Part shown: one piece after another, positions 1 to 9,964 of the stretch | How the letters are laid out: each line of letters begins with the position of its first letter | Position numbering within the stretch: the first letter of the stretch is position 1 | Assembly: GCF_000282315.2 (NCBI RefSeq) | Contig: NZ_AKJN02000002.1 | Location: 248,001-312,000 of the forward strand | DNA from: Pseudomonas sp. GM41(2012) | Lineage (GTDB): Bacteria > Pseudomonadota > Gammaproteobacteria > Pseudomonadales > Pseudomonadaceae | Direction of reading: 5' to 3' | Length of the DNA: 64,000 bases | Position numbers and translations under genes: made by a program | The notes under the pieces: generated by a model | Told to the model about the DNA's origin: nothing | Databases searched by the model: none | The model's input: the letters and a program-made list of their open reading frames with translations, nothing else

Positions 1-2539
1 TCCACAGCGCCATACTCAGCGCCGCAACGGCCAGCAACAACGTCGCTTGCAGATTCAACGGTGCGAAGCGCAGCACCTCACTGACCCACGCCAGCGCCCA
101 CCAAGCCGCGCCCCACACCAGCAGCACTTCGGACAAACGCTGCAAGCTCAGCACATCGAAGGCCGACGCATGATTGCCGAGCTGCAAGCGCCAGGCGCCG
201 ACCATTGCAGCCAAACCCAACACCAGCGGCGTCCAGAAACCGCTGTGAGCCAGAGGCTTCAATCCTTCACTCGCAAGCGGTCCGAGCAAATCCGGCCCGG
301 CCAGCAGGAACGCCGCGCCACCGATCACCTGCAACAGCAAACCGAAGACAAAACTCACGCGCTGCTTCAGATAAAGACTGAGCCAGATGATGAACAGACC
401 GCTGGCCGCCCATACCGCGCTCGCTGTTTGCCAAGGCAGGACGAACAGCACCGCCAGATTGATCAACACCAGACCGGCCAGCAGCACCACCGACAAGCCG
501 CGCAGCAAGCGCACATCGCTTCGGACCATCTCATCGCGCGCCGCCAGCAACATGCCAGCGATCAGCGCCAGGCCGATCAACGACGCGCTCAGCAAACCGC
601 TCCAACCCGCGCTGAACACAGCGGCGGACTCACCGCTCGAACCTTGCAGCCGCAGCAGGAACAACGCACCGCCGAGCAACTGCACGGCGAATGCGGTGAA
701 CAGGAAGGTGCGCGACTGCAGACGCAAGCCAACGAACAAGGTCGCCAACCCCGCCAGCGCCCAACTGATCGCCGTACCGTGAGTGAAGAAGAACAACGGC
801 GCCAGCAGATAAAGAAAGGTCAGACCGAGGCAGGCCAACACGGGCAGCCCTTTACGCTCCCAGTCCGACGTCTGCTCGGGCAAGGCTTTGCGCAACTGGT
901 AGAAGCTGAACAACAACGCCACGCCGAGCATCAACGCACCGAGCGGCGCACCCTCGAGCAGGCTGCTTTCGCCGATTCGCAGCTCACTGAGGAAGGCCAG
1001 CGCCGAGCCCAGTTGCAGCAGCAAGGCAAAGGCTCGGGCCAGCGGTCGTTGCTGACGCAGGCCCAGCCAGAAGATGCCGGCGCCTTCGACAGCCCAGGCA
1101 GCAGCGGTCCAGCGCGCATCGAGCCCCAACGGAATCGCCAGGCTGGCGAAGATCACCCCCAGCGCCAGACAGGTTTCCGCCAACAGCAACGCTCGTCCGC
1201 CCATCAGCAGGCGCGCCAGGCCCATGTAAATCATGCCCAACGCCAATGCGCTGAAGGCTGAAGCGAATTCCAAGTGCTGGACCAATGCGAACTGCAAGCC
1301 GAAGCCCACCAACGGAGGACCGAACAGCATCGTGCCGTCGACGTAATCGCCCTTGCGCGCCGACCAATGCAGCAGCGCTTCACGGCTGTCGTCCTCGGGT
1401 GCATCGCTCATTTCCAGCAACTTGCGCCTGGCGAACAGCAGACCGATGGCCAGGTACATCAGGAAGAACACAATCAGGAACGGCTCGGTACTCCACAACA
1501 ACTCCGGCGTATAGGAACGCAGACCCCAGGCGAAACCGATGCCGAAGGTGCCGACGAAACCGATCAGGTTGAGCAGCCGCCAGGCCTTGAACCAGGCGAT
1601 GGCGAGGATGCCGGCGTTGAGCAAGGCGAAGTAGCTGAACAGTGCGACATGGTTGCCGGCGCCGGTGGAGGTCAGGATCGGCGCGGCAAAACCACCCAAC
1701 GCTGCAGCGGCAGCCAGGCCCAAGGCATCCTGGGTGATGGCAAGAATCGCCGAGAACACCGTCACCGCGACCAGCAGGCCTAACGCCGCCGTAGGATCGA
1801 GCAGCGGATGCAGGCGCATCGCGGCAAACACGGTCAGGTACAGCACCGCGATCCCGGTGCCTTGCAGCATCAACGCGTAATTGCTGTTGCGTGTTCTAAG
1901 CCACCAGCCCAGCCCCAGAAGCCCCAATGCCGCCGCCGCAACACCGGCGTAACGCAACTCGATCGGCACCACCATGCCTTCGGTGGCGTAACGCAGCAGG
2001 AAGGCCAAACCCAGAAACAACAGCACCACACCGACCCGCAGCACCGTGTTGCCGCCGAACAGCCAGTTGCGGGCGCCACTGATGGCGCGGTCAATGAAGT
2101 TCGGGCCACGCGGGATGGCGGGTTGTTGTGGTTCGTGGGCGACCGGTTCGGGTTTCCAGGCATCGACGGGCACTGGACGGCTGCTTTCGGCGGCAGCCGC
2201 GGTAATCGGTTCCAGTTCGGGAGGGAGTTCCCAGACCAGTTCCGGGGCTTCGGCAGGGATTTCGTCGAGCGTGAATTCAGGAGACGGCTCGGGTTCGTGG
2301 GATTCCGGCGTCTTGACGCCTGACACTTCCAGCAATGACAGCCGTTGCTGCACCGCATTCAGCGCGATCTGAGCCTGATCAAGTAGCTTACGTTGCTCGG
2401 TGGCCTGTGAACCCAGGCGGCCAATGCGAATGGCCTGGCCAATACCCAGCCCGAGCAATGCGCCCAACAGCGCATCGCTGAAGGACTCGTCGAGTACCCA
2501 GCCCAGCACCATCCCTATCAGCATGAACATCCATTGCAT
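1..2539 (-). CDS. DUF2339 multi-pass membrane protein (C-terminus cut by window edge)
   Basis: An uninterrupted minus-strand reading frame starts at the ATG ending at 2539 (MQWMFMLIGMVLG) and is still open at base 1, giving about 846 codons; the C-terminus lies outside the window. The protein begins with a hydrophobic segment, then a linker rich in Pro and Glu, then FGGNTVLRVGVVLLFLGLAF, the usual opening of the DUF2339 membrane domain. Many further hydrophobic segments follow. The family is a large inner-membrane protein of unknown function, so no activity is assigned. The gene is transcribed away from glgP in the same direction, separated by a REP doublet. The complementary strand also carries long open frames here, which I treat as GC-bias shadows. 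Confidence 0.85.
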   Translation of the reverse strand, partial: MQWMFMLIGMVLGWVLDESFSDALLGALLGLGIGQAIRIGRLGSQATEQRKLLDQAQIALNAVQQRLSLLEVSGVKTPESHEPEPSPEFTLDEIPAEAPELVWELPPELEPITAAAAESSRPVPVDAWKPEPVAHEPQQPAIPRGPNFIDRAISGARNWLFGGNTVLRVGVVLLFLGLAFLLRYATEGMVVPIELRYAGVAAAALGLLGLGWWLRTRNSNYALMLQGTGIAVLYLTVFAAMRLHPLLDPTAALGLLVAVTVFSAILAITQDALGLAAAAALGGFAAPILTSTGAGNHVALFSYFALLNAGILAIAWFKAWRLLNLIGFVGTFGIGFAWGLRSYTPELLWSTEPFLIVFFLMYLAIGLLFARRKLLEMSDAPEDDSREALLHWSARKGDYVDGTMLFGPPLVGFGLQFALVQHLEFASAFSALALGMIYMGLARLLMGGRALLLAETCLALGVIFASLAIPLGLDARWTAAAWAVEGAGIFWLGLRQQRPLARAFALLLQLGSALAFLSELRIGESSLLEGAPLGALMLGVALLFSFYQLRKALPEQTSDWERKGLPVLACLGLTFLYLLAPLFFFTHGTAISWALAGLATLFVGLRLQSRTFLFTAFAVQLLGGALFLLRLQGSSGESAAVFSAGWSGLLSASLIGLALIAGMLLAARDEMVRSDVRLLRGLSVVLLAGLVLINLAVLFVLPWQTASAVWAASGLFIIWLSLYLKQRVSFVFGLLLQVIGGAAFLLAGPDLLGPLASEGLKPLAHSGFWTPLVLGLAAMVGAWRLQLGNHASAFDVLSLQRLSEVLLVWGAAWWALAWVSEVLRFAPLNLQATLLLAVAALSMALW

Positions 2540-2589
2540 GGTCGATATCCCTAAGCGGCCCATTGCCTTGTAGCGTCTGCGCTGACGTC

Positions 2590-2655
2590 ATCGCGGGCAA
2601 GCCTTGCTCCTACAGGATTTGCATATAGCCTGTAGGAGCATGGCTTGCCCGCGAT
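2590..2655. repeat. REP doublet (REPIN-like palindrome), family A
   Basis: Two 27-nt arms (2590-2616 and 2629-2655) are inverted copies with one mismatch, built around TCGCGGGCAAGCC and GCTCCTACAGG. The same element recurs at 15580-15662. It lies between DUF2339 and glgP and resembles the dispersed REP sequences of fluorescent pseudomonads. Confidence 0.85.
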
Positions 2656-2743
2656 TGAGCGCGCAGCGCTCACTGAAACTGACGCTTAGTATATCGATCA
2701 GGCCCAACAACCGTCGGGCCTTGCTCGCAATTATTGCTAAAAG

Positions 2744-5194
2744 TTACTCCAAAGCTTTCCAGATATCCGTGGCGTACTCGCGAATGGTCCGGTCGGACGA
2801 GAACCAGCCCATCCTGGAGGTGCTCAACACCGCCGAACGCCACCATTCCTTCGAATCGTGCCAATGGGCTTCTACCCGCATCTGCGCGTCCCAATAGGAG
2901 TCGAAATCGGCGCAGACCAGAAAGCGATCGTAGTCGATCAGCGAATCGATCAATCCTGTGTAACGGGAAGGATCATCCGGCGAGAACACCCCGCCGCGTA
3001 TCGCTTGCAACACATCATTAAGCCGATGGGATGCCGCAATATCCGGCGTCGCATTGAACTCATGATTCTGCTTGCGCGCTTCAACCTGCTGAGCGCTGAG
3101 GCCGAAGATAAACATGTGTTCGACGCCGATGCGTTCGCACATTTCGACGTTGGCCCCGTCCAGGGTGCCGATGGTCAGCGCGCCGTTGAGGCCGAACTTC
3201 ATGTTGCTGGTGCCCGAAGCCTCGAAGCCTGCGGTGGAAATCTGCTCCGACAAATCCGCTGCCGGGATGATGCTTTCCGCCAGACTGACGTTGTAGTTGG
3301 GCAAGAACACCACTTTGAGCAAACCGCGCACCGTCGGGTCGTTGTTCACCACCCGGGCGATGTCATTGGTCAGTTTGATGATCAGCTTGGCCTGGTGATA
3401 ACTGGCCGCCGCCTTGCCGGCGAAGATCTTCACCCGTGGCACCCAATCGATTTCCGGCTCGGCGCGAATCGCCTGATACAGCGCGACGGTGTGCAACAGG
3501 TTGAGCAGCTGACGTTTGTATTCGTGGATCCGTTTGACTTGCACGTCGAACATCGCGGCCGGGTTGACCGCGACCCCCAGCCGTTCGTGAATGATGTACG
3601 CCAGGGCTTTTTTGCTGTGCAGGCGCTGCTCGGCGAAGGCCTTGCGGAACGCGGCTTTCTCGGCAAACGGCTCCAGGCCGAGCAAACGTTCTTCGGCGTT
3701 GTCCAGAAGATCCGGGCCGAGGGCGTCGACCATCATTGAGGTCAGTTCGGGGTTGGCCTGGTAAAGCCAGCGGCGGAAGGTGATGCCGTTGGTCTTGTTG
3801 TTGATTCGGTCCGGGTAGAGCTTGTGCAGTTCGGAGAACACCGTTTTGCGCATCAGCTGCGTGTGCAGCCCGGACACGCCGTTGACGCTGTGGGAGCCAA
3901 GGAACGCCAGGTTGCCCATGCGTACACGGCGGCCGTTGTCTTCTTCGATCAGCGATACCGCGCGCAGGACCTCGAAGTCATGGATACCCTTGGCCCGCAA
4001 CGAATCGATGTGCTGGGCGTTGATCAGGTAAATGATCTGCATGTGCCGCGGCAACATCCGCTCCATCAAACCGACCGGCCAGGTTTCCAGCGCTTCCGGC
4101 AGCAGCGTGTGGTTGGTGTAGGACAGCGTGTCGACAGTGACCTGCCATGCCGCATCCCACGCGACGTCATAGACATCGACCAGTTGCCGCATCAGTTCGG
4201 CCACGGCAATCGAGGGGTGGGTGTCGTTGAGCTGGATCGCGGCATGATCGCCCAGGGTCAGGACCGAGGTGTGCATGTTGCGATGGCGGCGCAGCAAGTC
4301 CTGCAAGGACGCGGCGACGAAGAAATATTCCTGGCGCAGGCGCAGTTCCTGGCCGGCTTCGGTGCTGTCCGCTGGGTAGAGCACCCGGGAAATACTTTCG
4401 GCCCGGGCGACTTCTGCCACGGCGCCCAAGTGGTCGCCGGCGTTGAAGCGCTCAAGGTGCAAATCTTCCATGGCCCGGGCGCGCCACAGGCGCAGCGTGT
4501 TGACGCTCGCCCCGCGCCAGCCGACGACCGGTGTGTCATACGCAATGGCGCGAACGGTTTCCGCTGGCGTCCAGACCTGCTTGGACTTGCCGGATTCGTC
4601 GGTGACGGTTTCGACACTGCCGCCGAAACCGATCGGGTATACGACCTCTGGCCGTTCGAACTCCCAAGGGTTACCGAAATCCAGCCAATGTTCGGTCTGT
4701 TCCTGTTGCCAGCCGTCGACGATGGCCTGGCGGAACAAACCATGTTCGTAACGAATGCCGTAACCGTGGCCGGCAATGCCGAGGGTCGACATGCTTTCCA
4801 TGAAGCACGCGGCCAGACGACCGAGGCCGCCGTTGCCCAGCGCTGCGTCTGGCTCCAGCAGGCGGATGCGCTCAAGGTCGACGCCGAGTTCAGTCATGGC
4901 CTCGCGGGCGACGTCCAGCAGGCCAAGGTTGCTCAGGCTGTCGTAGAGCAGACGGCCGATCAGAAATTCGAGGGAGAGGTAATAAACCCGCTTTTGACCT
5001 TTGCGGTAAATCTGCCGGGTGTGATCCATCCAGTGCTCGACCATGTGATCGCGCGCCGCCAGGGCAATGGCTTCGAACCAGTCGTGGTCGAAGGCGTGAT
5101 CCGGGTCTTTGCCCACCGCGTAGGTGAGTTTGGTCAAGACGGCGTCGCGAAATGCGGCCACCTCTGCTTCGCGAACAAGTGGTTCTTGAGTCAT
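2744..5194 (-). CDS. glgP: Glycogen/maltodextrin phosphorylase
   Basis: 816 residues, the normal length for bacterial glycogen phosphorylase. It releases glucose-1-phosphate from alpha-1,4-glucans by phosphorolysis in the cytoplasm, using pyridoxal phosphate. The PLP-site motif EASGTSNMKFGLNGALTIGT is intact in the C-terminal third, and the N-terminal region carries the family segments GNGGLGRLAACF and GYGIRYEHGLF. It starts MTQEPLVREAEV. The gene seems to be a single transcription unit: upstream is a 254-bp gap shared with a divergently transcribed YkgJ-type gene, and downstream lies a REP doublet. No other glycogen gene is next to it. Confidence 0.95.
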   Translation of the reverse strand: MTQEPLVREAEVAAFRDAVLTKLTYAVGKDPDHAFDHDWFEAIALAARDHMVEHWMDHTRQIYRKGQKRVYYLSLEFLIGRLLYDSLSNLGLLDVAREAMTELGVDLERIRLLEPDAALGNGGLGRLAACFMESMSTLGIAGHGYGIRYEHGLFRQAIVDGWQQEQTEHWLDFGNPWEFERPEVVYPIGFGGSVETVTDESGKSKQVWTPAETVRAIAYDTPVVGWRGASVNTLRLWRARAMEDLHLERFNAGDHLGAVAEVARAESISRVLYPADSTEAGQELRLRQEYFFVAASLQDLLRRHRNMHTSVLTLGDHAAIQLNDTHPSIAVAELMRQLVDVYDVAWDAAWQVTVDTLSYTNHTLLPEALETWPVGLMERMLPRHMQIIYLINAQHIDSLRAKGIHDFEVLRAVSLIEEDNGRRVRMGNLAFLGSHSVNGVSGLHTQLMRKTVFSELHKLYPDRINNKTNGITFRRWLYQANPELTSMMVDALGPDLLDNAEERLLGLEPFAEKAAFRKAFAEQRLHSKKALAYIIHERLGVAVNPAAMFDVQVKRIHEYKRQLLNLLHTVALYQAIRAEPEIDWVPRVKIFAGKAAASYHQAKLIIKLTNDIARVVNNDPTVRGLLKVVFLPNYNVSLAESIIPAADLSEQISTAGFEASGTSNMKFGLNGALTIGTLDGANVEMCERIGVEHMFIFGLSAQQVEARKQNHEFNATPDIAASHRLNDVLQAIRGGVFSPDDPSRYTGLIDSLIDYDRFLVCADFDSYWDAQMRVEAHWHDSKEWWRSAVLSTSRMGWFSSDRTIREYATDIWKALE

Positions 5195-5448
5195 TGATAG
5201 GACCTCGAGCGAGCGTGGAGTAGTTGAGCCTAGACGGTCTGACAGGCCGTTGGAACTCTGGTTCGGCAGTTTTTCCCGTTAGTGTGAGATAGATCGACAT
5301 TACCTTGCCGCGCACCGGAAAGAATGCAGGGGCCGTGCCGGGTTACAGGTGTTACTGGGAGGAATACGAAAAAATCTGGCGAAAGGTTGTTCAAAAATCC
5401 ACCAGTCCCGGTATGATCGCGCGCCCTGATGCACGCTGGTAACAACCG

Positions 5449-5892
5449 ATGATGAAGTCCAACCTGATCGCCGCCGCGGAGATCGATCGCCTCGATACCT
5501 GGGCCAAGTACTCCGCTCCGATGTGTGGTTCGTGCGTTTCCAGCTGCTGCACCCTGCCGGTCGAGGTCAAGATCAAGGATCTGATCCGTATCGGCATCGT
5601 CGATGAGTTCGAGCGCGGCGAGCCGCCAAAGAACATCGCCAAGCGTCTGCAGAAGGAAGGGATCGTCGAGCGTTACAACCAGAAGTCCGAGATCTTCACC
5701 CTTCAGCGCATGAGCAACAACGATTGCCTGTACCTGGATCGTAAGAGCCGTCTGTGCACTATTTATGAAAAGCGCCCGGATACTTGCCGCAACCACCCGA
5801 AAATCGGGCCGCGGCCGGGGTATTGCGCGTATAAGCCGAAAGAAGTGGCGCGCGAGACCAGCGAGAGCCGCCGCACGCTCGAGAAGTTCTGA
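5449..5892 (+). CDS. YkgJ-family cysteine cluster protein
   Basis: 147 residues (146 if the second of two adjacent ATG codons is used). The Cys pattern CGSCVSSCC near the N-terminus plus later CLYLDRKSRLC and the CRNHP segment is that of the YkgJ family, whose conserved cysteines are thought to bind a metal or Fe-S cluster. The molecular function is not established. It is divergent from glgP. A TATGAT -10-like box lies at about 5411-5416, shortly upstream of the start. The gene is followed by a MITE-like repeat and then the terminator shared with typA. Confidence 0.85.
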   Translation: MMKSNLIAAAEIDRLDTWAKYSAPMCGSCVSSCCTLPVEVKIKDLIRIGIVDEFERGEPPKNIAKRLQKEGIVERYNQKSEIFTLQRMSNNDCLYLDRKSRLCTIYEKRPDTCRNHPKIGPRPGYCAYKPKEVARETSESRRTLEKF

Positions 5893-5933
5893 TCGAGGCT
5901 AAGGGCCGATTCTGCGTCGCTCTTGAGAACCAC

Positions 5934-6093
5934 CCCTCACCCCAGCCCTCTCCCCAGTGGGGAGAGGGGGGAAGGGAGCAGATCTTTGGGCTTTTCAAAT
6001 CCTGAGTTCGACTTCGGACTTTCAGGTCGCAGTATTTCGACTAACAACTCGGTCAGCTCCCTCTACCCTCTGGGGAGAGGGTTGGGGTGAGGG
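5934..6093. repeat. 160-bp MITE-like element with 23-bp inverted ends
   Basis: The left end (5934-5956) and right end (6071-6093) are inverted copies with one mismatch, built from CCCTCACCCC and CTCTCCCCA. Each end is followed inward by a further self-complementary stretch, so each end can fold by itself as well as with the other. The interior of about 115 bp has no coding potential that I can support. It fills most of the 327-bp gap between the YkgJ-type gene and typA. Confidence 0.7.
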
Positions 6094-6160
6094 GGCGATC
6101 CCCAGTCATCCCAAGATTCTGAATCCACCGCCATCAAAATTCGTCTTCCCCCAGACAAAC

Positions 6161-6198
6161 AAAAACGCCCCCGACCTTGCGGTCGGGGGCGTTTTTTT
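6161..6198 (-). terminator. Rho-independent terminator of typA
   Basis: A perfect GC-rich stem (CGCCCCCGACC / GGTCGGGGGCG) with a four-base loop and A and T runs on both sides, so it can work in both directions. It lies 22 bp beyond the typA stop codon. Confidence 0.9.
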
Positions 6199-6219
6199 AG
6201 CAGCTAACTAAGTCGAAAC

Positions 6220-8040
6220 TCAGTTACCGGCTTTCTTGGCAGCGCGGGTACGCTCGCTTTCGCCCAGGATCTTCTTACGAAGACGGATGGACTTAGGAGT
6301 GACTTCGCACAGTTCGTCTTCTTGCACGAACTCAAGAGCTTGTTCCAGGGTGAAACGGATAGGCGGAACCAGAGCGATGGTTTCGTCTTTACCCGAGGCA
6401 CGCATGTTGTCGAGCTTCTTGCCTTTGGTTGGGTTAACGCCCAGGTCGTTGTCGCGGCTGTTGATGCCGACGATTTGACCTTCGTACACGTCTTCACCGT
6501 GACCCAGGAACAGTTTGCCGCGAGCTTGCAGGGTTTCCAGCGAGTAAGTCAGAGCCTTACCGGTAGCAACCGAAACCAGCACGCCGTTCTGACGGCCGGA
6601 CATGTCGCCGGACTTCATCACGTCGTAACGGTCGAAGATCGAGGTCAGGATGCCTGCACCGGAGGTCAGGGTCAGGAACTCGTTACGGAAACCGATCAAG
6701 CCACGAGCCGGGATGTTGTACTCAAGGCGCACACGGCCCTTGCCATCCGGAACCATGTTGGTCAGGTCGCCTTTACGGATACCGATCTGTTCCATGATCG
6801 AACCTTGCGATTCTTCTGGCAGGTCGATGGTCACGTTTTCGTACGGTTCGTGCTTGACGCCGTCAACCATGCGGATGATCACTTCCGGACGACCAACACC
6901 CATTTCGAAGCCTTCGCGACGCATGGTTTCGATCAGTACCGAGAGGTGCAACTCACCACGGCCGGAGACTTTGAACTTGTCGGCGGTGTCGCCTTCTTCA
7001 ACGCGCAGAGCAACGTTGTAGAGCAGTTCTTTGTCCAGACGTTCCTTGATGTTACGGCTGGTGACGAACTTGCCTTCTTTACCGCAGAAAGGCGAGTCGT
7101 TTACCTGGAAGGTCATGGAAACGGTTGGTTCGTCAACGGTCAGCGGCTTCATCGCTTCGACGTTCAGTGGGTCGCACAGAGTGTCGGAGATGAACAGCTG
7201 GTCGAAGCCGCTGATGCAGACGATGTCGCCGGCAGCTGCTTCTTCAACGTCGATACGGTGCAGACCGTGGTGACCCATCAGCTTCAGGATACGACCGGTA
7301 CGCTTCTTGCCGTCGGCGTCGATAGCGACAACCGGAGTGTTCGGCTTGATGCGACCACGAGCGATACGGCCAACGCCGATAACACCCAGGAAGCTGTTGT
7401 AGTCCAGAGCGGAAATTTGCATCTGGAACGGACCTTCACGGTCGACTTTCGGCGCAGGTACGTTGTCGACGATCGACTGGTACAGCGGGGTCATGTCTTC
7501 AGCCATGTCGGTGTGTTCCAGACCGGCAATGCCGTTCAGGGCCGAGGCGTAGACGACTTTGAAGTCCAGCTGTTCTTCGGTAGCACCGAGGTTGTCGAAC
7601 AGGTCGAAGATCTGGTCCAGAACCCAGTCCGGACGCGCGCCTGGACGGTCAACCTTGTTGATCACCACGATTGGACGCAGGCCGGCTTCGAATGCCTTCT
7701 TGGTCACGAAACGGGTTTGCGGCATAGGGCCGTCTTGAGCGTCAACCAGCAGCAGAACGGAGTCAACCATCGACATTACGCGTTCAACTTCGCCGCCGAA
7801 GTCGGCGTGGCCCGGGGTGTCCACGATGTTGATGTGGTAGCCGTTCCAGTTGATGGCGGTGTTTTTCGCCAGAATGGTAATACCGCGCTCTTTCTCCTGG
7901 TCGTTGGAGTCCATCACGCGCTCGTCGTTGAGCTCGTTGCGCTCCAGGGTGCCGGATTGACGCAAGAGTTTGTCTACCAGGGTGGTCTTACCATGGTCAA
8001 CGTGAGCAATGATGGCGATGTTGCGTAGATTTTCGATCAC
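6220..8040 (-). CDS. typA: Ribosome-associated translational GTPase TypA/BipA
   Basis: 606 residues, the family length. It is a cytoplasmic GTPase related to EF-G and LepA that binds the ribosome and helps 50S assembly and stress adaptation. The G motifs are visible: AHVDHGKTT near residue 10-18, DTPGH for the G3 switch and NKVD for base recognition. The C-terminal domain specific to BipA follows, ending in a basic tail. It starts [15 protein letters not shown]. The thiI gene lies upstream on the same strand across a 139-bp gap. A strong terminator follows. Confidence 0.97.
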   Translation of the reverse strand: MIENLRNIAIIAHVDHGKTTLVDKLLRQSGTLERNELNDERVMDSNDQEKERGITILAKNTAINWNGYHINIVDTPGHADFGGEVERVMSMVDSVLLLVDAQDGPMPQTRFVTKKAFEAGLRPIVVINKVDRPGARPDWVLDQIFDLFDNLGATEEQLDFKVVYASALNGIAGLEHTDMAEDMTPLYQSIVDNVPAPKVDREGPFQMQISALDYNSFLGVIGVGRIARGRIKPNTPVVAIDADGKKRTGRILKLMGHHGLHRIDVEEAAAGDIVCISGFDQLFISDTLCDPLNVEAMKPLTVDEPTVSMTFQVNDSPFCGKEGKFVTSRNIKERLDKELLYNVALRVEEGDTADKFKVSGRGELHLSVLIETMRREGFEMGVGRPEVIIRMVDGVKHEPYENVTIDLPEESQGSIMEQIGIRKGDLTNMVPDGKGRVRLEYNIPARGLIGFRNEFLTLTSGAGILTSIFDRYDVMKSGDMSGRQNGVLVSVATGKALTYSLETLQARGKLFLGHGEDVYEGQIVGINSRDNDLGVNPTKGKKLDNMRASGKDETIALVPPIRFTLEQALEFVQEDELCEVTPKSIRLRKKILGESERTRAAKKAGN

Positions 8041-8179
8041 TTGTGTATCTCGATCAGAGGATTCGGTGTGCTGACAAGTCTTGGCAGCGATTTACAGTAG
8101 AGTCAGGCCTTGCCGTTACAGCTTGACGGCAGAGTCGGGGGGCCGGTGACGCAGGCCACAGGCATACAGCCCCGGGCTC

Positions 8180-9634
8180 TTAGCTCGGTCGATAAACGCG
8201 CACATTGGCATGCCCCTCACTGAGCAAATGGTGGGCATGCAGGCGACTCATCACGCCTTTGTCGCAATACAGCAGGTACTGGCGAGTAGGGTCCAGTTCC
8301 TTGAAACGAGCGTTCAATGCATAAAACGGCATCGTTTGTACCTCAATGCCAACGAGGCCCAGCGGGTCGTCTTCAGCGGCATCCGGATGACGGATGTCGA
8401 TGACGATCTGACCAGCCAGCGCTTCACTGACTTCTTCGATCTGCAAGTCCTGGCCCAATTCGTCGATCACGCGATCGATCGGCACCAGTTTGGCGTTCTC
8501 GAGCGCACGCTCAAGTACTGCCATGTCGAACTGTTGTTCTTCGTACTCCACGCGTGGACGCTTGGCGTGGGTCTTGGGGTTCACCGAGATGACCCCGCAG
8601 TATTCCGGCATGTGCTTGGCGAAGTCGGCAGTCCCGATTTCGTTGGCCAGGTCGATGATGTCCTGCTTGTGACTGGCGATCAGCGGACGCAAGACCAGCT
8701 TGTCGGTCACGCAGTCGATCACGGACAGGTTCGGCAGCGTCTGGCTCGACACCTGGGAAATCGCTTCGCCGGTGACCAGCGCTTCGATCTCCAGCCGATC
8801 GGCAATACGGGAAGCAGCGCGCAACATCATACGCTTCAAAACTACGCCCATATGACTGTTATCGACTTTCCCGAGAATTTCTCCCAGTACTTCCTCGAAA
8901 GGCACACTGACAAATAACACGCGTTGGGAGCTGCCGTACTTCTTCCAGATGAAATGCGCGACTTCCATAACGCCCAGTTCATGGGCTCGTCCGCCCAGAT
9001 TGAAGAAGCAGAAATGGCTCATCAGACCGCGGCGCATGATCTGGTAAGCAGCAACAGTGGAATCGAAGCCGCCGGACATCAGCACAAGTGTCTGTTCCAG
9101 GGCACCCAGCGGATAACCGCCGATGCTGTTGTGCTGGTTGTGGATCACGAACAACCGTTTGTCGCGAATTTCGATACGAACTTCGATTTCCGGCTCTTTC
9201 AGCGAGATTCCGGCGGCGCCGCACTGACGACGCAGTTGGCTGCCGACGTATTTCTCGACGTCCATCGAACTGAATTCATGCTTGCCGGCACGCTTGCAGC
9301 GCACCGAAAAGATCTTCCCGGCCAACGCATCACCAAAGTGCTGCTTGCACTTGGCGACGATGTCGTCGAAGTCACCCAGCGGGTATTCGTCGACCTGAAG
9401 AAAATGCGCGATGCCCGGCATGCAGCTCAGGCGCTCGGTCATCTCCTTCAAGGCTTTGGGCTCGCTGACGCGGGTTTCAAGCTCGAGATTGTCCCACACA
9501 CCGTTCACCACCACAGCCGGGTCCAGGTCGCGGAGCACGGTACGGATGTTTTTGGCCAACTGGCGGATGAAACGCATCCGTACCGGGCGGCTCTTGATGG
9601 TGATCTCGGGGAAGACTTTTACGATTAGTTTCAT
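8180..9634 (-). CDS. thiI: tRNA 4-thiouridine synthase / thiazole-pathway sulfurtransferase ThiI
   Basis: 484 residues from the start [15 protein letters not shown]; an in-frame ATG 21 codons further upstream only adds residues not seen in the family, so I use 9634. Domain order is ferredoxin-like/THUMP, then the PP-loop ATPase motif SGGFDS, then a C-terminal rhodanese-like domain whose active cysteine is present in YCDKGVMS. ThiI adenylates U8 of tRNA and transfers sulfur to give 4-thiouridine, and in species with the rhodanese domain it also serves thiamine thiazole formation. It is divergent from glnA. Confidence 0.96.
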   Translation of the reverse strand: MKLIVKVFPEITIKSRPVRMRFIRQLAKNIRTVLRDLDPAVVVNGVWDNLELETRVSEPKALKEMTERLSCMPGIAHFLQVDEYPLGDFDDIVAKCKQHFGDALAGKIFSVRCKRAGKHEFSSMDVEKYVGSQLRRQCGAAGISLKEPEIEVRIEIRDKRLFVIHNQHNSIGGYPLGALEQTLVLMSGGFDSTVAAYQIMRRGLMSHFCFFNLGGRAHELGVMEVAHFIWKKYGSSQRVLFVSVPFEEVLGEILGKVDNSHMGVVLKRMMLRAASRIADRLEIEALVTGEAISQVSSQTLPNLSVIDCVTDKLVLRPLIASHKQDIIDLANEIGTADFAKHMPEYCGVISVNPKTHAKRPRVEYEEQQFDMAVLERALENAKLVPIDRVIDELGQDLQIEEVSEALAGQIVIDIRHPDAAEDDPLGLVGIEVQTMPFYALNARFKELDPTRQYLLYCDKGVMSRLHAHHLLSEGHANVRVYRPS

Positions 9635-9850
9635 GAAAACAGCGCGCGCTGGGCCAGCCGAAAAAGGGGGGCGCGGATTATAGCGGAAATTGCTCAAGGT
9701 TTAACCAGTTAATGTGCAGAAGGTTTTGCGCGCACCAAAACAGGTCATTTGTTGAATTTAACGCTACATTACGGGGCGCTATTTCCAGCTTTGCTGCGCT
9801 TTACACCTTTATAAGCGTGAAATTGGGGCAAAAAACCCATGGTGGGGCAC

Positions 9851-9866
9851 TGGCATGCAATTTGCT
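9851..9866 (+). promoter_or_regulatory. Sigma-54 (-24/-12) promoter of glnA
   Basis: TGGCATGCAATTTGCT matches the sigma-54 consensus TGGCAYG-N4-TTGCW with exact spacing. It predicts a transcription start near 9877 and an 88-nt leader. NtrC-activated glnA transcription is well established in related bacteria. A weak NtrC-like half site (GCGCACCAAAACAGGTC) is seen near 9730-9746, about 137 bp upstream of the predicted start. Confidence 0.8.
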
Positions 9867-9964
9867 CCCTTGTGAGGCAGGTTGCCTTGGCAGAGTATTC
9901 GCGCCGGCATCACCCACATTCTAAGGGCATCCACTACTAAGCCCGAAGCCACCCGGAGGACACT

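Noticed and set aside
47-1261. A 404-codon plus-strand open frame opposite the DUF2339 gene
   Set aside because: It encodes Gln/Arg/His-rich low-complexity sequence and lies opposite a continuous membrane-protein frame; typical antisense shadow in GC-rich DNA.
2700-2721. AGGCCC...GGGCCT hairpin after glgP as a terminator
   Set aside because: Short stem and no T run on either strand; not strong enough to call.
6322-8028. A 568-codon plus-strand frame opposite typA
   Set aside because: Exact antisense of a strongly conserved GTPase gene, no ribosome site, and composition of a mirror frame.
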